Shown here: positions 1 through 7,584 of the stretch, in pieces | Layout of the letters: each line of letters starts with the position of its first letter | How positions within the stretch are numbered: the stretch's first letter is position 1 | Assembly: GCA_021161765.1 (NCBI GenBank) | Contig: JAGGZZ010000081.1 | Location: 1-39,404, forward strand | Direction: 5' to 3' | Source: Candidatus Methanophagales archaeon | Lineage (GTDB): Archaea; Halobacteriota; Syntropharchaeia; Alkanophagales; Methanospirareceae | DNA: 39,404 nt | Notes under the pieces: generated by a model | Seen by the model: the letters and a program-made list of their open reading frames with translations, nothing else | Told to the model about the DNA's origin: nothing | Database searches by the model: none | Made by a program: the position numbers and the translations under genes

Positions 1-608
1 AACTCGCATATCAAATCGGTGTCGTGACGAGAGAGGGCTGCGAGCGAGTGATAAAGTTCGCATTTGAGCTTGCGAAGGAGAAAGGCAAGAAAAAGGTGAC
101 GAGTGTGGACAAGGCGAACGTGCTAACGCATGCCTACGGGTTCTGAAGGGAGGTATTTAACGACGTTGCACGGGGATATCCGGGGATATATACCGAGTTT
201 AATTTCGTGGATGCAATATGCATGTGGTTCGTTAAGAACCCTGAATGGTACCAGGTCGTGGTTACGCCAAACATGTTTGGCGACATTATTACCGACCTCG
301 GTGCAATGATTCAAGGCGGTCTGGGGCTTGCACCGGGAGCGAACATAAATCCCGATGGCGTTTCCATGTTCGAGCCGATTCACGGCTCTGCACCGAAATA
401 TAAAGGTAAAGGCGTTTCAAACCCGATAGCCACAATTTGGGCGGGTGCTATGCTTCTGGAGAATATAGGTGAGAAAAGCGCATCACAAAAAGTGTTAAAC
501 GCGATTGAAACGGTCTTGAGGAGGGGAAAGGTGAGAACGTACGACCTTGGAGGTAAATCAAAGACGGGCGAGGTGGGTGATGCAATTGTACGGGAAGTTG
601 GGGGGTAA
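1..608 (+). pseudogene. isopropylmalate/isocitrate dehydrogenase family, 3' part, interrupted by in-frame TGA
   Basis: The gene enters from the left edge. It is read in the frame whose codons start at positions divisible by 3. The segment VTSVDKANVL is followed by YGF, a TGA stop at 144-146, then REVFNDVARGYPG. Downstream are GDIITDLGAM with the family's metal-binding Asp residues, and MFEPIHGSAPKYKGKG. The family (3-isopropylmalate, isocitrate, homoisocitrate and tartrate dehydrogenases) oxidatively decarboxylates 2-hydroxy acids with NAD(P). The TGA falls exactly where the family normally has Trp (consensus F/L-W-R-E-V), so one G-to-A change from TGG explains it. No other disruption is visible up to the TAA at 606-608. 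TGA is used as an ordinary stop elsewhere here, for example in RNase Z and rpo7, so recoding is unlikely. It may be a young pseudogene, a sequencing error, or a gene needing readthrough. A downstream start (GTG 207) would give only a fragment. The exact substrate cannot be assigned. Confidence 0.8.
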
Positions 609-631
609 ACCATTTTGGAGACAAAACCGAA

Positions 632-644
632 AATCTTTTTATAC
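632..644 (+). promoter_or_regulatory. archaeal BRE/TATA promoter for the candidate ncRNA
   Basis: CGAAAAT followed by CTTTTTATAC reads as a B-recognition element plus TATA box. Its centre lies about 26 nt upstream of the G-rich start of the structured RNA candidate near 666. No ORF begins downstream on this strand before 1619, which favours an RNA gene. Confidence 0.5.
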
Positions 645-664
645 CTAACGGATATATAATATAT

Positions 665-750
665 GTGGTGAGTAAGTCCTCCCGAAAGGATGATGCCATG
701 TTGACATGGGTGGGAGCGAGTAGGGAAGGGTTCACCAATTTTTTATTTTT
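665..750 (+). ncRNA. candidate structured small RNA, family not recognised
   Basis: A roughly 70-nt segment closes on itself. GGTGAGT (667-673) can pair with GTTCACC (730-736), including two G-T wobbles. Inside, CTCCC (679-683) can pair with GGGAG (712-716), and CCATG (696-700) with CATGG (705-709) across a TTGA loop. TCCT/AGGA (677-680/687-690) is an alternative inner hairpin. A TATA-like box sits about 26 nt upstream and a T-run (739-750) follows immediately, as for an archaeal terminator. It is not a tRNA: the closing stem is tRNA-like in length, but there is no T-loop motif and the anticodon arm is wrong. I see no convincing C/D boxes. The converging gene's stop lies at 749. Confidence 0.4.
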
Positions 751-1153
751 AGACTGTGCCTCCCTCGGAAAGGATGCCTGCTGCGATTTGTTCAAGCTTA
801 CGTATTTCGCGTTTCCTGAAACCGATGAAAACACCGCCGAATTTGCCACCCACTAAGGTTCGTGTCTTTTCGCCGCGTTGAAGCACTTTATTGAGTAATG
901 GGTGTAGGATTTGCACCTTATCTTCCTTATCAGTTATAATCAGTATCCCGTTTTCAATTCCTACAATCCAATTAGATGTCTTTGCTTTAGGCGGGATGAT
1001 GCGATTAAGCGTTGGATGCTCGATGTCGAGATGCGTCACGGTAGCTCGTGAATAACCCTTCAGATGGATATAAACACGCGCGTTGGGCAGTTCTTCTGCG
1101 TTGAGGTGAACTTTTGCATTCAGTGGCAGTTTGCCTTCTGCGGGGCCAGTCAT
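749..1153 (-). CDS. hypothetical protein
   Basis: A 134-residue ORF starting with ATG at 1153. The first half looks like a beta-strand-rich domain (LNAKVHLNAEELPNARVYIHL). The second half contains WIVGIENGILIITDKEDKV and ends in a basic segment rich in Lys/Arg/Gly (GGKFGGVFIGFRKREIRKL). I see no signal peptide, membrane segment or metal motif. It stands alone, convergent with the candidate small RNA and separated from the crotonase gene by repeats. I do not recognise the family. Its length and normal codon pattern support it being real. Confidence 0.5.
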   Translation of the reverse strand: MTGPAEGKLPLNAKVHLNAEELPNARVYIHLKGYSRATVTHLDIEHPTLNRIIPPKAKTSNWIVGIENGILIITDKEDKVQILHPLLNKVLQRGEKTRTLVGGKFGGVFIGFRKREIRKLEQIAAGILSEGGTV

Positions 1154-1189
1154 GGTTATTAATTAATGAACTTTGTCACATTTTAAATT

Positions 1190-1295
1190 TACCGCAGAGA
1201 ACGCTGAATTAGAGGTTTAGTTTATTAGCGGTTCAGCTCGTTAGCTAAACATCCAAACCGCTAAACCGCTATCTTCTGTGAACTCTGCGGTTAAT
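1190..1295. repeat. palindromic intergenic repeat
   Basis: The ends ACCGCAGAGAACGC and GAACTCTGCGGTTAA are inverted relative to each other. Within them TAGCGGTT and AACCGCTA form a second inverted pair, with repeated GGTTTAG/CTAAACC strings. The stretch from 1154 to 1618 has no gene. It contains this palindrome, the dispersed repeat at 1441-1556, and the crotonase promoter region. Confidence 0.6.
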
Positions 1296-1440
1296 CTGAC
1301 AATGTCGAGTTAATAAACTATGCTGCTTTGGCAGATGGGACATAACACCAGAAGAGCAGCCCGAATTTAATGACATTTTTGATTTGGCAATAACGTTAGG
1401 GAACGCCCAGTAAATAGTTTACCCATTTTTATAATTATCA

Positions 1441-1556
1441 TAGACACAGATTTCACAGATTTACACAGACGCTACTGTCCTGATTAAATTCAATTAAAAC
1501 TTATCAAAATTTAAACTACTTTAAATCTGTGTTAATCTGCGTTAATCTGTGTCTTT
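1441..1556. repeat. dispersed inverted-arm repeat, copy 1
   Basis: Left arm TAGACACAGATTTCACAGA and right arm GTTAATCTGCGTTAATCTGT are imperfect inverted copies of each other, each made of a roughly 10-nt period unit (ACAGATTTAC-like). They are separated by an A/T-rich middle. This is the same family as the copies near 11.5, 13.1, 17.4, 18.8, 19.5, 24.1, 34.1 and 37.0 kb. The copy ends about 60 nt before the crotonase start, with TATTATACC (about 1581) as the likely TATA box. Confidence 0.8.
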
Positions 1557-1618
1557 AAAAAAAAAGTTTTACCAAAGAAATATTATACCTTGAATTCTAT
1601 TTATTTTACAGAGAAAAA

Positions 1619-2395
1619 ATGCAGAAAGAGAACAAATACAAAAACATTTTGTATGCTAAGAAAGACAAAGTCGCAACCATAACACTCAACAGGCCGAAAT
1701 CGCTGAATGCATTGAACACGGCTTTATTGACGGAGCTGCGGGATGCGTTGGAAGATGCGGAAACAGATGCCGCTGTGCATACAATAGTAATAACCGGGTC
1801 GGGGGAAAAAGCTTTCTGTGCCGGGGCAGACATAACCGAGCTGGTTGAGAAAAGTCCCAAAGAAGCGAGCGAATGGTCGAGCTGGGCTCAAGGAATAACA
1901 ACATACATGGAAAAGCTGAGGAAGCCGGTAATAGCAAAGATAAACGGATTCTGTTTGGGCGGTGGCTTAGAACTTGCGATGGCGTGCGATCTCAGGATTG
2001 CATCAGAAAAAGCGGTATTTGGTCTGCCGGAGATAAACCTGGCAATTATCCCGGGTGGCGGCGGCACACAACGACTACCGAGATTGATAGGGAAGACAAA
2101 AGCGATGGAAATGTTGATGTGCGGGGAGCACATAGATGCGGAAGAAGCTTTCCGGGTAGCACTTGTGAATAAAGTTGTCCCTGCGGATAAACTCGATAGT
2201 GAGGTGGATGAACTGGTCAAAAGACTGCTTTCAAAAAGTCCTGTTACGCTTGGAATATTAAAGGATGCGGTGAACAGAGGTATAGAAATGGATTTGGAGC
2301 GTGCGTTACAGTATGAAGCGGAATGCTTTGGGCATGCATTTGCAACTGAAGATGCGAGAGAAGGGTTAAAAGGGTTTTTGGAGAAGCGGAAGTAA
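1619..2395 (+). CDS. enoyl-CoA hydratase/isomerase family protein (crotonase)
   Basis: A 258-residue protein, the normal size for a crotonase. The oxyanion-hole segments are recognisable (KAFCAGADI and INGFCLGGGLEL). The two catalytic glutamates of hydratases are present: Glu118 in GGGLEL and Glu138 in GLPEINL, 20 residues apart as in the rat mitochondrial enzyme. PGGGGTQRLPRLIG follows. The expected reaction is reversible hydration of 2-enoyl-CoA to 3-hydroxyacyl-CoA in the cytoplasm, in beta-oxidation or a reverse fatty/butyrate-type pathway. The ATG at 1619 fits the family N terminus. The histone-deacetylase-family gene starts 4 nt after the stop, so the two are probably one operon. Substrate chain length is unknown, and no thiolase or acyl-CoA dehydrogenase is in view. 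Confidence 0.9.
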   Translation: MQKENKYKNILYAKKDKVATITLNRPKSLNALNTALLTELRDALEDAETDAAVHTIVITGSGEKAFCAGADITELVEKSPKEASEWSSWAQGITTYMEKLRKPVIAKINGFCLGGGLELAMACDLRIASEKAVFGLPEINLAIIPGGGGTQRLPRLIGKTKAMEMLMCGEHIDAEEAFRVALVNKVVPADKLDSEVDELVKRLLSKSPVTLGILKDAVNRGIEMDLERALQYEAECFGHAFATEDAREGLKGFLEKRK

Positions 2396-2399
2396 AACC

Positions 2400-3494
2400 A
2401 TGCCATTAGCGATCTTGTACAGGGATGAATTAAAGGAATATGACTTTGGTGCAGGGCATCCATTCAGGGGAGCGAGGTATGCGAAGTTTTATCGTTTCTT
2501 GAAGCAGAATTTGAGCGATGAGAACTATCAAATCATCAGTGCAGAGCCCGCAGAGGATGAAGACCTGCTTTTAATCTGCCCCCGGGAGTATATTGACTTT
2601 ACAAGGGACTATTACCGGGCAGCGAATTTGGGCTCTGATTACGATGGCAGATTTTATCTGTTTCACAGTGCGGACAATAGACCTATTGGAAGACCAGGGA
2701 AACTGGAAGAAGCTGCGAGGTTAATCGTGGGTCAGGCGAAGCGTGCAGTTGATTTAGTGGAAGGCGGGGAATTCGAGAAAGCCATTTCAATAGGCGGTGG
2801 GATGCACCATGCCAAATACGGTTTTGGCGAAGGATTTTGCATTTATAACGACGTGGCGTTTACCGCGAAATATTTAAAGCAGAAATACGGTTTAAAAAGG
2901 ATATTGATTTTAGATACCGACGCCCATGCGGGAAACGGAACTTCTGAATACTTTTACCATGACCCTGGCGTGTTGTTCATTGATTTGCATCAAGACCCCA
3001 GAACCATATATCCCGGGACGGGTTTTGTATATCAAATCGGTGAGGGAGAGGGAAAGGGATATACGATAAACGTTCCAATGCCAATTGGCGCCGGCTACGA
3101 TTCCTACAAATCGGTCTTTGTGGAAATAATTGAGCCCGTGGTCAACGAATACGAGCCTGAGTTAATCATCCGATATGGTGGCTCTGACCCGTATCTAAAT
3201 GACCAGCTAACGCAGTTGGGACTGCCGATAAAAGGATTCAGGATGATTGGAGAGCACACGAGTGCGATTGCGGAAATTTGTCAGGGGAAGGAGATAGATT
3301 TAATCGCTTCTGGTTACAACGAGGATGCTTTGCCTTATGCATGGCTTGCCTTAATTTCAGGTTTGGCAGGTCTGGAAATGGCGGTAAAAGAGCGTGAACC
3401 AACAGCCGAAAGGGATTTGGCGTCAAAGGATACTGAGAAGGTGGTGATGGAGGTTAAAGAGGAACTAAAGGATTACTGGAAACTTTTTGGTTAG
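2400..3494 (+). CDS. histone deacetylase / acetylpolyamine amidohydrolase family protein
   Basis: A 364-residue zinc hydrolase of the arginase/deacetylase fold. The tandem His pair is in GGGMHHA (136-137). Zinc ligands fit DTDAHAGNG (Asp174, His176) plus Asp263 in GGSDPY. The transition-state Tyr306 lies in ASGYN. Compared with the common DxHHGNGT and GxDAHxxDP motifs, the second His after the zinc His is Ala and the third-ligand motif is rearranged, so this is a divergent subgroup. Likely activity is removal of acetyl or other acyl groups from lysine or small amines in the cytoplasm. Its tight linkage to a crotonase suggests a role in acyl metabolism, for example deacylating an enzyme. That is inference only. 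Confidence 0.85.
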   Translation: MPLAILYRDELKEYDFGAGHPFRGARYAKFYRFLKQNLSDENYQIISAEPAEDEDLLLICPREYIDFTRDYYRAANLGSDYDGRFYLFHSADNRPIGRPGKLEEAARLIVGQAKRAVDLVEGGEFEKAISIGGGMHHAKYGFGEGFCIYNDVAFTAKYLKQKYGLKRILILDTDAHAGNGTSEYFYHDPGVLFIDLHQDPRTIYPGTGFVYQIGEGEGKGYTINVPMPIGAGYDSYKSVFVEIIEPVVNEYEPELIIRYGGSDPYLNDQLTQLGLPIKGFRMIGEHTSAIAEICQGKEIDLIASGYNEDALPYAWLALISGLAGLEMAVKEREPTAERDLASKDTEKVVMEVKEELKDYWKLFG

Positions 3495-3519
3495 CTGTAA
3501 GGTAATCACGCAATATCTG

Positions 3520-3615
3520 GGGGTATAAATTCTAAGCACAAAATTCAAAATAAACCTTTCTTTTGGGATTTTGGATTTGGAAATTGTTTAGGATTTGGTG
3601 CTTAGGATTTAGGAT
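3520..3615. repeat. short inverted dispersed-type repeat (TTAGGATTT family)
   Basis: TAAATTCTAAGCACAAAATTC near 3525-3545 is roughly inverted relative to GGATTTGGTGCTTAGGATTT near 3590-3610, with TTTGGATTTGGAAATTGTTT in between. It sits between the convergent deacetylase-family and FkbM genes and may also act as their terminator. The rest of 3495-3625 shows nothing else. Confidence 0.55.
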
Positions 3616-3625
3616 TTTCCACTTC

Positions 3626-4321
3626 TTATTGAACAGATTCGCTGTAAGCATATATATAGTCGCACTCCTCAAAATTATCCCCTATACTCAAATCGGTCAA
3701 GGAAACGCTATGCACTTGTAATCCCAATCCCTGAAGATACTTCACGAGCTCCTGAACAGATATACCTAAATCGCGGAGCATTGAATGATGAACCTCGCAG
3801 AAAATCTTGATATTCCTCTTATTTCTCCGCAAGGTCTTTTCCGCTCCTTTAAGCACAAATAGCTCACTCCCCTCACAATCCATATTGATTAAATCTATCC
3901 TCGCTACATTCTCTTCCTTTAAAAACGTGTCTATTGTAGTGGTATCGACCTGAAAACCGGGTATGCCCGCCTGGGGAACAGTAGAACTTGCAGCATTGTT
4001 CTTATAGAACTTGGTCGTTCCTATGCGGTCACTCACTGCCAATTGGCGTGTTTTTACGTTTTTTAACCCATTGCGATAAATATTCTCGTTCAGTATATTG
4101 AAATATTCCGGGACAGGTTCAAAGGAATAGAGTGTGCCGCTTTCTCCTATTTTCTTCGCTATCACTACCGTAGTAATGCCCGTATGCCCCCCAATATCCA
4201 TCGCGTTCATCCCTTCTTCGAGAATGGATTCTAAGAATTCAACTTCAGCCCTTTCATGTGGATTATCGCTCAAGAACCTCTTGAATGCGGTTGAATCATA
4301 GAAAAAAAGCTCCAGTTCCAT
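3626..4321 (-). CDS. FkbM family SAM-dependent methyltransferase
   Basis: A 231-residue Rossmann methyltransferase. Motif I is AMDIGGHTGITTVVIAKKIG. It is followed by YSFEPVPEYFNILNENI (the acidic ribose-binding position at the end of strand 2) and then by LINMDCEGSELFVLKGAE, the FkbM-type motif IV. FkbM proteins O-methylate sugars or secondary metabolites. Here a surface glycan or lipid sugar is possible, but no glycosyltransferases are adjacent. It starts 6 nt after the ferredoxin stop and must be co-transcribed with it. The C terminus (ECDYIYAYSESVQ) looks complete. Confidence 0.85.
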   Translation of the reverse strand: MELELFFYDSTAFKRFLSDNPHERAEVEFLESILEEGMNAMDIGGHTGITTVVIAKKIGESGTLYSFEPVPEYFNILNENIYRNGLKNVKTRQLAVSDRIGTTKFYKNNAASSTVPQAGIPGFQVDTTTIDTFLKEENVARIDLINMDCEGSELFVLKGAEKTLRRNKRNIKIFCEVHHSMLRDLGISVQELVKYLQGLGLQVHSVSLTDLSIGDNFEECDYIYAYSESVQ

Positions 4322-4327
4322 TTTATA

Positions 4328-4687
4328 CTATTTCTCTTCAAGCATTTGAAGTTTTTCTATCGTTTTCTCAGCAATGATTTTCTCTATATTGAAATGATGC
4401 ATCATCCGGTTAAGGCATTTTTGCTTTTCTTTCGCATTACCAAGATATTTGGCACAAGCGTTCATAAACTCTTTTGTTTTTGCTACGTTTGCGTTTACTT
4501 CGTCCGGTATTTTCTCACTGTCATGTCTCACAGCACCTTCAGCGCATACATCGTGGCATATACCACAATGAATGCAGTTGTCCATGTCTATTTCGGCATG
4601 CTCATTCGCCATATAAATCGTGTCTACTGGACATTCCTCAACACATGTGCCGCAACCTGTACATTCATTTTTATCTACCCAGGGCAT
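4328..4687 (-). CDS. two-[4Fe-4S] ferredoxin with helical C-terminal extension
   Basis: A 119-residue protein. Residues 1-55 hold two classic clusters: CTGCGTCVEECP and CIHCGICHDVCA. The remaining 60 or so residues are predicted helical and charged (VNANVAKTKEFMNACAKYLG, then KQKCLNRMMHHF). They contain additional Cys and His residues not arranged as a standard cluster. The role is low-potential electron transfer in the cytoplasm; the extension may dock it to a partner. It diverges from argF across a 55-nt A/T-rich gap and leads the FkbM gene. Confidence 0.85.
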   Translation of the reverse strand: MPWVDKNECTGCGTCVEECPVDTIYMANEHAEIDMDNCIHCGICHDVCAEGAVRHDSEKIPDEVNANVAKTKEFMNACAKYLGNAKEKQKCLNRMMHHFNIEKIIAEKTIEKLQMLEEK

Positions 4688-4742
4688 TTTGTCAATCCTC
4701 CTTTTGTTTTTTATTTATATCTTTCCCTATTTATTCTATATT
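4688..4742. promoter_or_regulatory. divergent promoter region, ferredoxin / argF
   Basis: A 55-nt gap between divergent start codons. TTTATTTATATC and CTATTTATTCTATATT are the TATA-like tracts, and AATCCTCC next to the ferredoxin start is its GGAGGATT ribosome-binding site in reverse. The argF transcript is probably almost leaderless: no good Shine-Dalgarno precedes ATG 4743. Confidence 0.45.
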
Positions 4743-5657
4743 ATGAACCTCATCTCGATATTTGACCTCTCGCGTGCAGAGATAGAAGCGCTAATAGAAA
4801 CGGCGAAAGAGGTGAAAAAAGAGCGAAAAGAAGGCGTAAGAGCGAGGAATGACTTAGAAGGTAAGACATTAGCGATGATTTTCGAAAAGCCTTCTACTCG
4901 CACGCGTGTTTCATTTGAGGTTGCAATGCGTGAGTTAGGCGGGGACGTAACAAGTCTAAACTGGAACGAACTGCAGTTAGGACGGGGGGAAAGGATAGAA
5001 GAAACGGCAAAAGTGTTTTCCGCTTACGTTGATGCAATTATGATAAGAGCGTTTCGGCATGATACGGTGGAGGAGTTTGCGAGACATGCTTCGATTCCCG
5101 TGATAAACGGGTTAAGCGACTTGGAGCATCCCTGCCAGACGTTAGCGGACTTAATGACGATAAAGGAATTTAAGAGCCAACTGGCGGGTGTTAAAGTAGC
5201 ATGGCTCGGAGACGGGAATAACGTATGCAACTCGCTAATTGGTGGTGCTGCGATTACAGGTATGGATGTCTCCGTAGCGTGTCCAGCGGGTTACGAGCCG
5301 GATGAGCGAATAGTAGAAAAAGCGAGAGAGAGGGGGTGTGAGATACTCATAGCGGGCACGGCAGAAAAAGCCGCTGCGGATGCCGATGTGATATACACCG
5401 ATGTTTGGGTGTCAATGGGCGATGAGACAGAAAGCGAGAAAAGGAAGACCGATTTAAAAGATTATCAGATAAACGAGGATTTGGTGCGAACTGCGAAGGA
5501 GGACGTAATCGTGATGCACTGCATGCCGGTGCATATAGGAGAAGAAATAACGGAGGGCGTGATGAACTCCACCAATTCAGTGATATTTGTGCAGGCAGAG
5601 AACCGGCTTCATGCGCAAAAGGCGCTGTTATTGAAATTGTTAAAACACCGGCAGTAA
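4743..5657 (+). CDS. argF: ornithine carbamoyltransferase
   Basis: A 304-residue enzyme making citrulline from ornithine and carbamoyl phosphate in arginine synthesis. The carbamoyl-phosphate loop STRTR lies in EKPSTRTRVSFE. The second phosphate motif HPCQ is in LEHPCQTLADL. The ornithine-binding Asp and the SMGDE segment (DVWVSMGDE) are present, as is the catalytic HCMP. These together exclude aspartate carbamoyltransferase. I chose ATG 4743 because homologs begin with a short sequence before the first helix. The open frame upstream to 4620 overlaps the divergent ferredoxin gene. No other arginine genes are in view. Confidence 0.95.
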   Translation: MNLISIFDLSRAEIEALIETAKEVKKERKEGVRARNDLEGKTLAMIFEKPSTRTRVSFEVAMRELGGDVTSLNWNELQLGRGERIEETAKVFSAYVDAIMIRAFRHDTVEEFARHASIPVINGLSDLEHPCQTLADLMTIKEFKSQLAGVKVAWLGDGNNVCNSLIGGAAITGMDVSVACPAGYEPDERIVEKARERGCEILIAGTAEKAAADADVIYTDVWVSMGDETESEKRKTDLKDYQINEDLVRTAKEDVIVMHCMPVHIGEEITEGVMNSTNSVIFVQAENRLHAQKALLLKLLKHRQ

Positions 5658-5766
5658 AATACTGACAATTGCCCATTATAGACGGGGTGTTTTAGAACTT
5701 TTTAGAAAATCTTTTAAAGACCTTTCTTTAAGAAGTATTCAGAGGCGGATATTATAAGAAAAAAAA

Positions 5767-7245
5767 ATGGGCGCGACAGAAGAGGAGAAAAAGTTTCCTT
5801 TCGATATAAACCCTATGTATGAGGGAGAAAGGGTAAGAAAATCGGGGCTGTATGTGGAGTTAGGAGGACAGAGTAAGCCGGGATTTGAGCTTGTCCTCTT
5901 TGAGCCCGAGCCCGAGAAGATAAAAGACGGGGAAGTCAGTCTGATAGGACCCGACCTGGCAGACATGGAGGAAGGCGGCAAATACGCGTATGGCATGATA
6001 TACCGGGTATATGGGGAGCAGATAGAAAAAGACCTTGAGGCTGTTATAGAGCGTAGAAATCACGAATACCAGTCTTATATTCAGGGATACATGCATCTCA
6101 ACCAGAGGGCTGAGATATGGGTACGGATAAGCAAGGATGCGGTGAAGAAAGGACTGAAATCATTGAAACAAATAGGGAGGGCAACGATAATGCTGTTCAA
6201 GGAGGAACTGCCCTTTATCGAGCGCATGGAAGCTACGTTCATAACGGACGAAGCAGAGGTAGAAAAGAGATTAGAAGAGACGAACGAGATATACAAAGCA
6301 AGAGATGAGAAAACAAGAGGACTGCACGATGAAGACGTGGACGAATTTTATCAATGCACGCTTTGCCAGTCCTTCGCCCCGACGAACGTTTGTGTGGTCA
6401 CGCCGGACAGGATAGCGCTTTGTGGTGCGATGAGCTGGTTCGATTCACGAGCTGCAGCAAGGGTTGACCCCGAAGGACCAAACGCCCCCATCCCAAAAGG
6501 GGACTGTATAGACCCGATAGGGGGGGAATACACGGGAGTAAACGAAGCAGCAGTGAGGCTGTCGAGCGGCGAATACGACTCAATAAAAATACATTCGTTT
6601 TTAGAGAAGCCGCATACGAGTTGCGGCTGTTTCGAGGTTGCGGGATTTTACATACCGGAAGTGGAAGGTATAGGGTGGGTGCATCGGGGGTCGAAAGTTT
6701 CCGAGACGCCGATTGGACTGCCGTTCTCGACCATTGCAGGCTCGGTCGGCGGCGGGAAGCAGGTACAGGGATTCCTTGGGATAGGCATACAATACTTCTA
6801 CAGTTCTAAGTTTATACAATATGATGGTGGCTGGCGGCGTGTAGTCTGGATGGCATCGGATTTAAAGGAAAGAGTAGCGGATGCGATTTCTGATGAGATG
6901 AAGGACAAGATAGCGACAGAGAAGGACGTGAAAGACATAGAAGAGCTTAGAGAATTCCTGAAGCGCGTGGACCATCCGGTGGTGAAAGGAGTCATCCGGG
7001 AAGTTGACGGTGAGCAGATAACAGAGGGATGGGCAGTAAAAGAGGAAGCAGCAGAGGTAGAAGCAAAAGCAGAAGCAGTTCCCGTTGCAGAAGCAGTTCC
7101 ATCCACAGCTCAAGTTCCTCTTGCATCTGTACCAACGATGGCACCAGGAGCAGTAGCGGGGGGCGGTACACCTATACAGATAATATTGAAGGATGCGGAC
7201 ATCAGCATCGGGAAGATAATAGTGAAGAGGAAAGAAGGGAAGTAG
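5767..7245 (+). CDS. cdhC: acetyl-CoA decarbonylase/synthase beta subunit (acetyl-CoA synthase)
   Basis: A 492-residue subunit that forms or cleaves acetyl-CoA at the Ni-Fe-S A-cluster of the CODH/ACS complex. The cluster ligands are visible: Cys197, Cys200 and Cys209 for the [4Fe-4S] part, and the Cys286-Gly-Cys288 pair for the distal Ni. The spacing matches the methanogen enzyme. After a catalytic core ending near residue 400 comes an Ala/Glu/Val/Pro-rich flexible linker and a terminal conserved strip (IQIILKDADISIGKIIVKR), as in archaeal CdhC. The gene is 109 nt downstream of argF, with CTTTTAAAG as a possible TATA box. cdhD follows after a small ORF. The alpha, epsilon and gamma subunits and the CooC-type maturation ATPase are not in the window. 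Confidence 0.95.
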   Translation: MGATEEEKKFPFDINPMYEGERVRKSGLYVELGGQSKPGFELVLFEPEPEKIKDGEVSLIGPDLADMEEGGKYAYGMIYRVYGEQIEKDLEAVIERRNHEYQSYIQGYMHLNQRAEIWVRISKDAVKKGLKSLKQIGRATIMLFKEELPFIERMEATFITDEAEVEKRLEETNEIYKARDEKTRGLHDEDVDEFYQCTLCQSFAPTNVCVVTPDRIALCGAMSWFDSRAAARVDPEGPNAPIPKGDCIDPIGGEYTGVNEAAVRLSSGEYDSIKIHSFLEKPHTSCGCFEVAGFYIPEVEGIGWVHRGSKVSETPIGLPFSTIAGSVGGGKQVQGFLGIGIQYFYSSKFIQYDGGWRRVVWMASDLKERVADAISDEMKDKIATEKDVKDIEELREFLKRVDHPVVKGVIREVDGEQITEGWAVKEEAAEVEAKAEAVPVAEAVPSTAQVPLASVPTMAPGAVAGGGTPIQIILKDADISIGKIIVKRKEGK

Positions 7246-7387
7246 AGAGGATGAGGGGGAGGAGAGGTGAAGGGACAAGGGAAAAGTTCGTACGTAGTAA
7301 ATTATGTTTAGAAATCTTTCATAGTTTAGTTCCTGAATTGAGAAAGTTGCCTAAAATTCCAAACTCATGCCATAAGAGGTAAGAGAT

Positions 7388-7546
7388 ATGAAGAAAGACA
7401 CTAAGACATTCGTAGAACATATATGGGCGTGCGTTGAGTTGATTCACGAATACTTTGGAATAGATTTGGAATTAACGTGGGCGGTCGTTACAAGAGACAT
7501 TCCGGATTTAAAGGAGAAAATGTTAAGAATGCGAGAAGGATTGTAA
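7388..7546 (+). CDS. small hypothetical protein between cdhC and cdhD
   Basis: A 52-residue ORF: ATG 7388, TAA 7544-7546. It lies in the same direction as the cdh genes. The sequence (MKKDTKTFVEHIWACVELIH, then EYFGIDLELTWAVVTRDIPD) looks like a compact helical protein with one Cys and two His. Its position inside the cdh transcript suggests co-expression. It does not resemble CooC or the nickel-insertion ATPase often found beside cdhC. I do not recognise a family. The 142 nt between the cdhC stop and this ORF hold nothing I can name. Confidence 0.45.
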   Translation: MKKDTKTFVEHIWACVELIHEYFGIDLELTWAVVTRDIPDLKEKMLRMREGL

Positions 7547-7584
7547 ACATATAAAAAGAGAAGCAAAACAAAATAAAAGGAGCG

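Noticed and set aside
144..146. TGA as selenocysteine or as reassigned Trp
   Set aside because: The position is a conserved Trp in the family, not Cys. TGA also terminates several intact genes in the window (rnz, rpo7, ftsZ), so code reassignment does not fit.
665..740. tRNA gene
   Set aside because: A 7-bp closing stem and about 70-nt length resemble a tRNA, but there is no T-loop consensus, the anticodon arm has a 4-nt loop, and the 3' side does not pair as a T arm.
448..849. 133-residue minus-strand ORF
   Set aside because: Overlaps the well-conserved dehydrogenase frame, the promoter and the candidate RNA. Its composition is that of a shadow frame.
6862..7278. 138-residue minus-strand ORF within cdhC
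   Set aside because: Low-complexity Cys/Tyr/Phe-rich shadow of the Ala/Glu-rich linker of CdhC.
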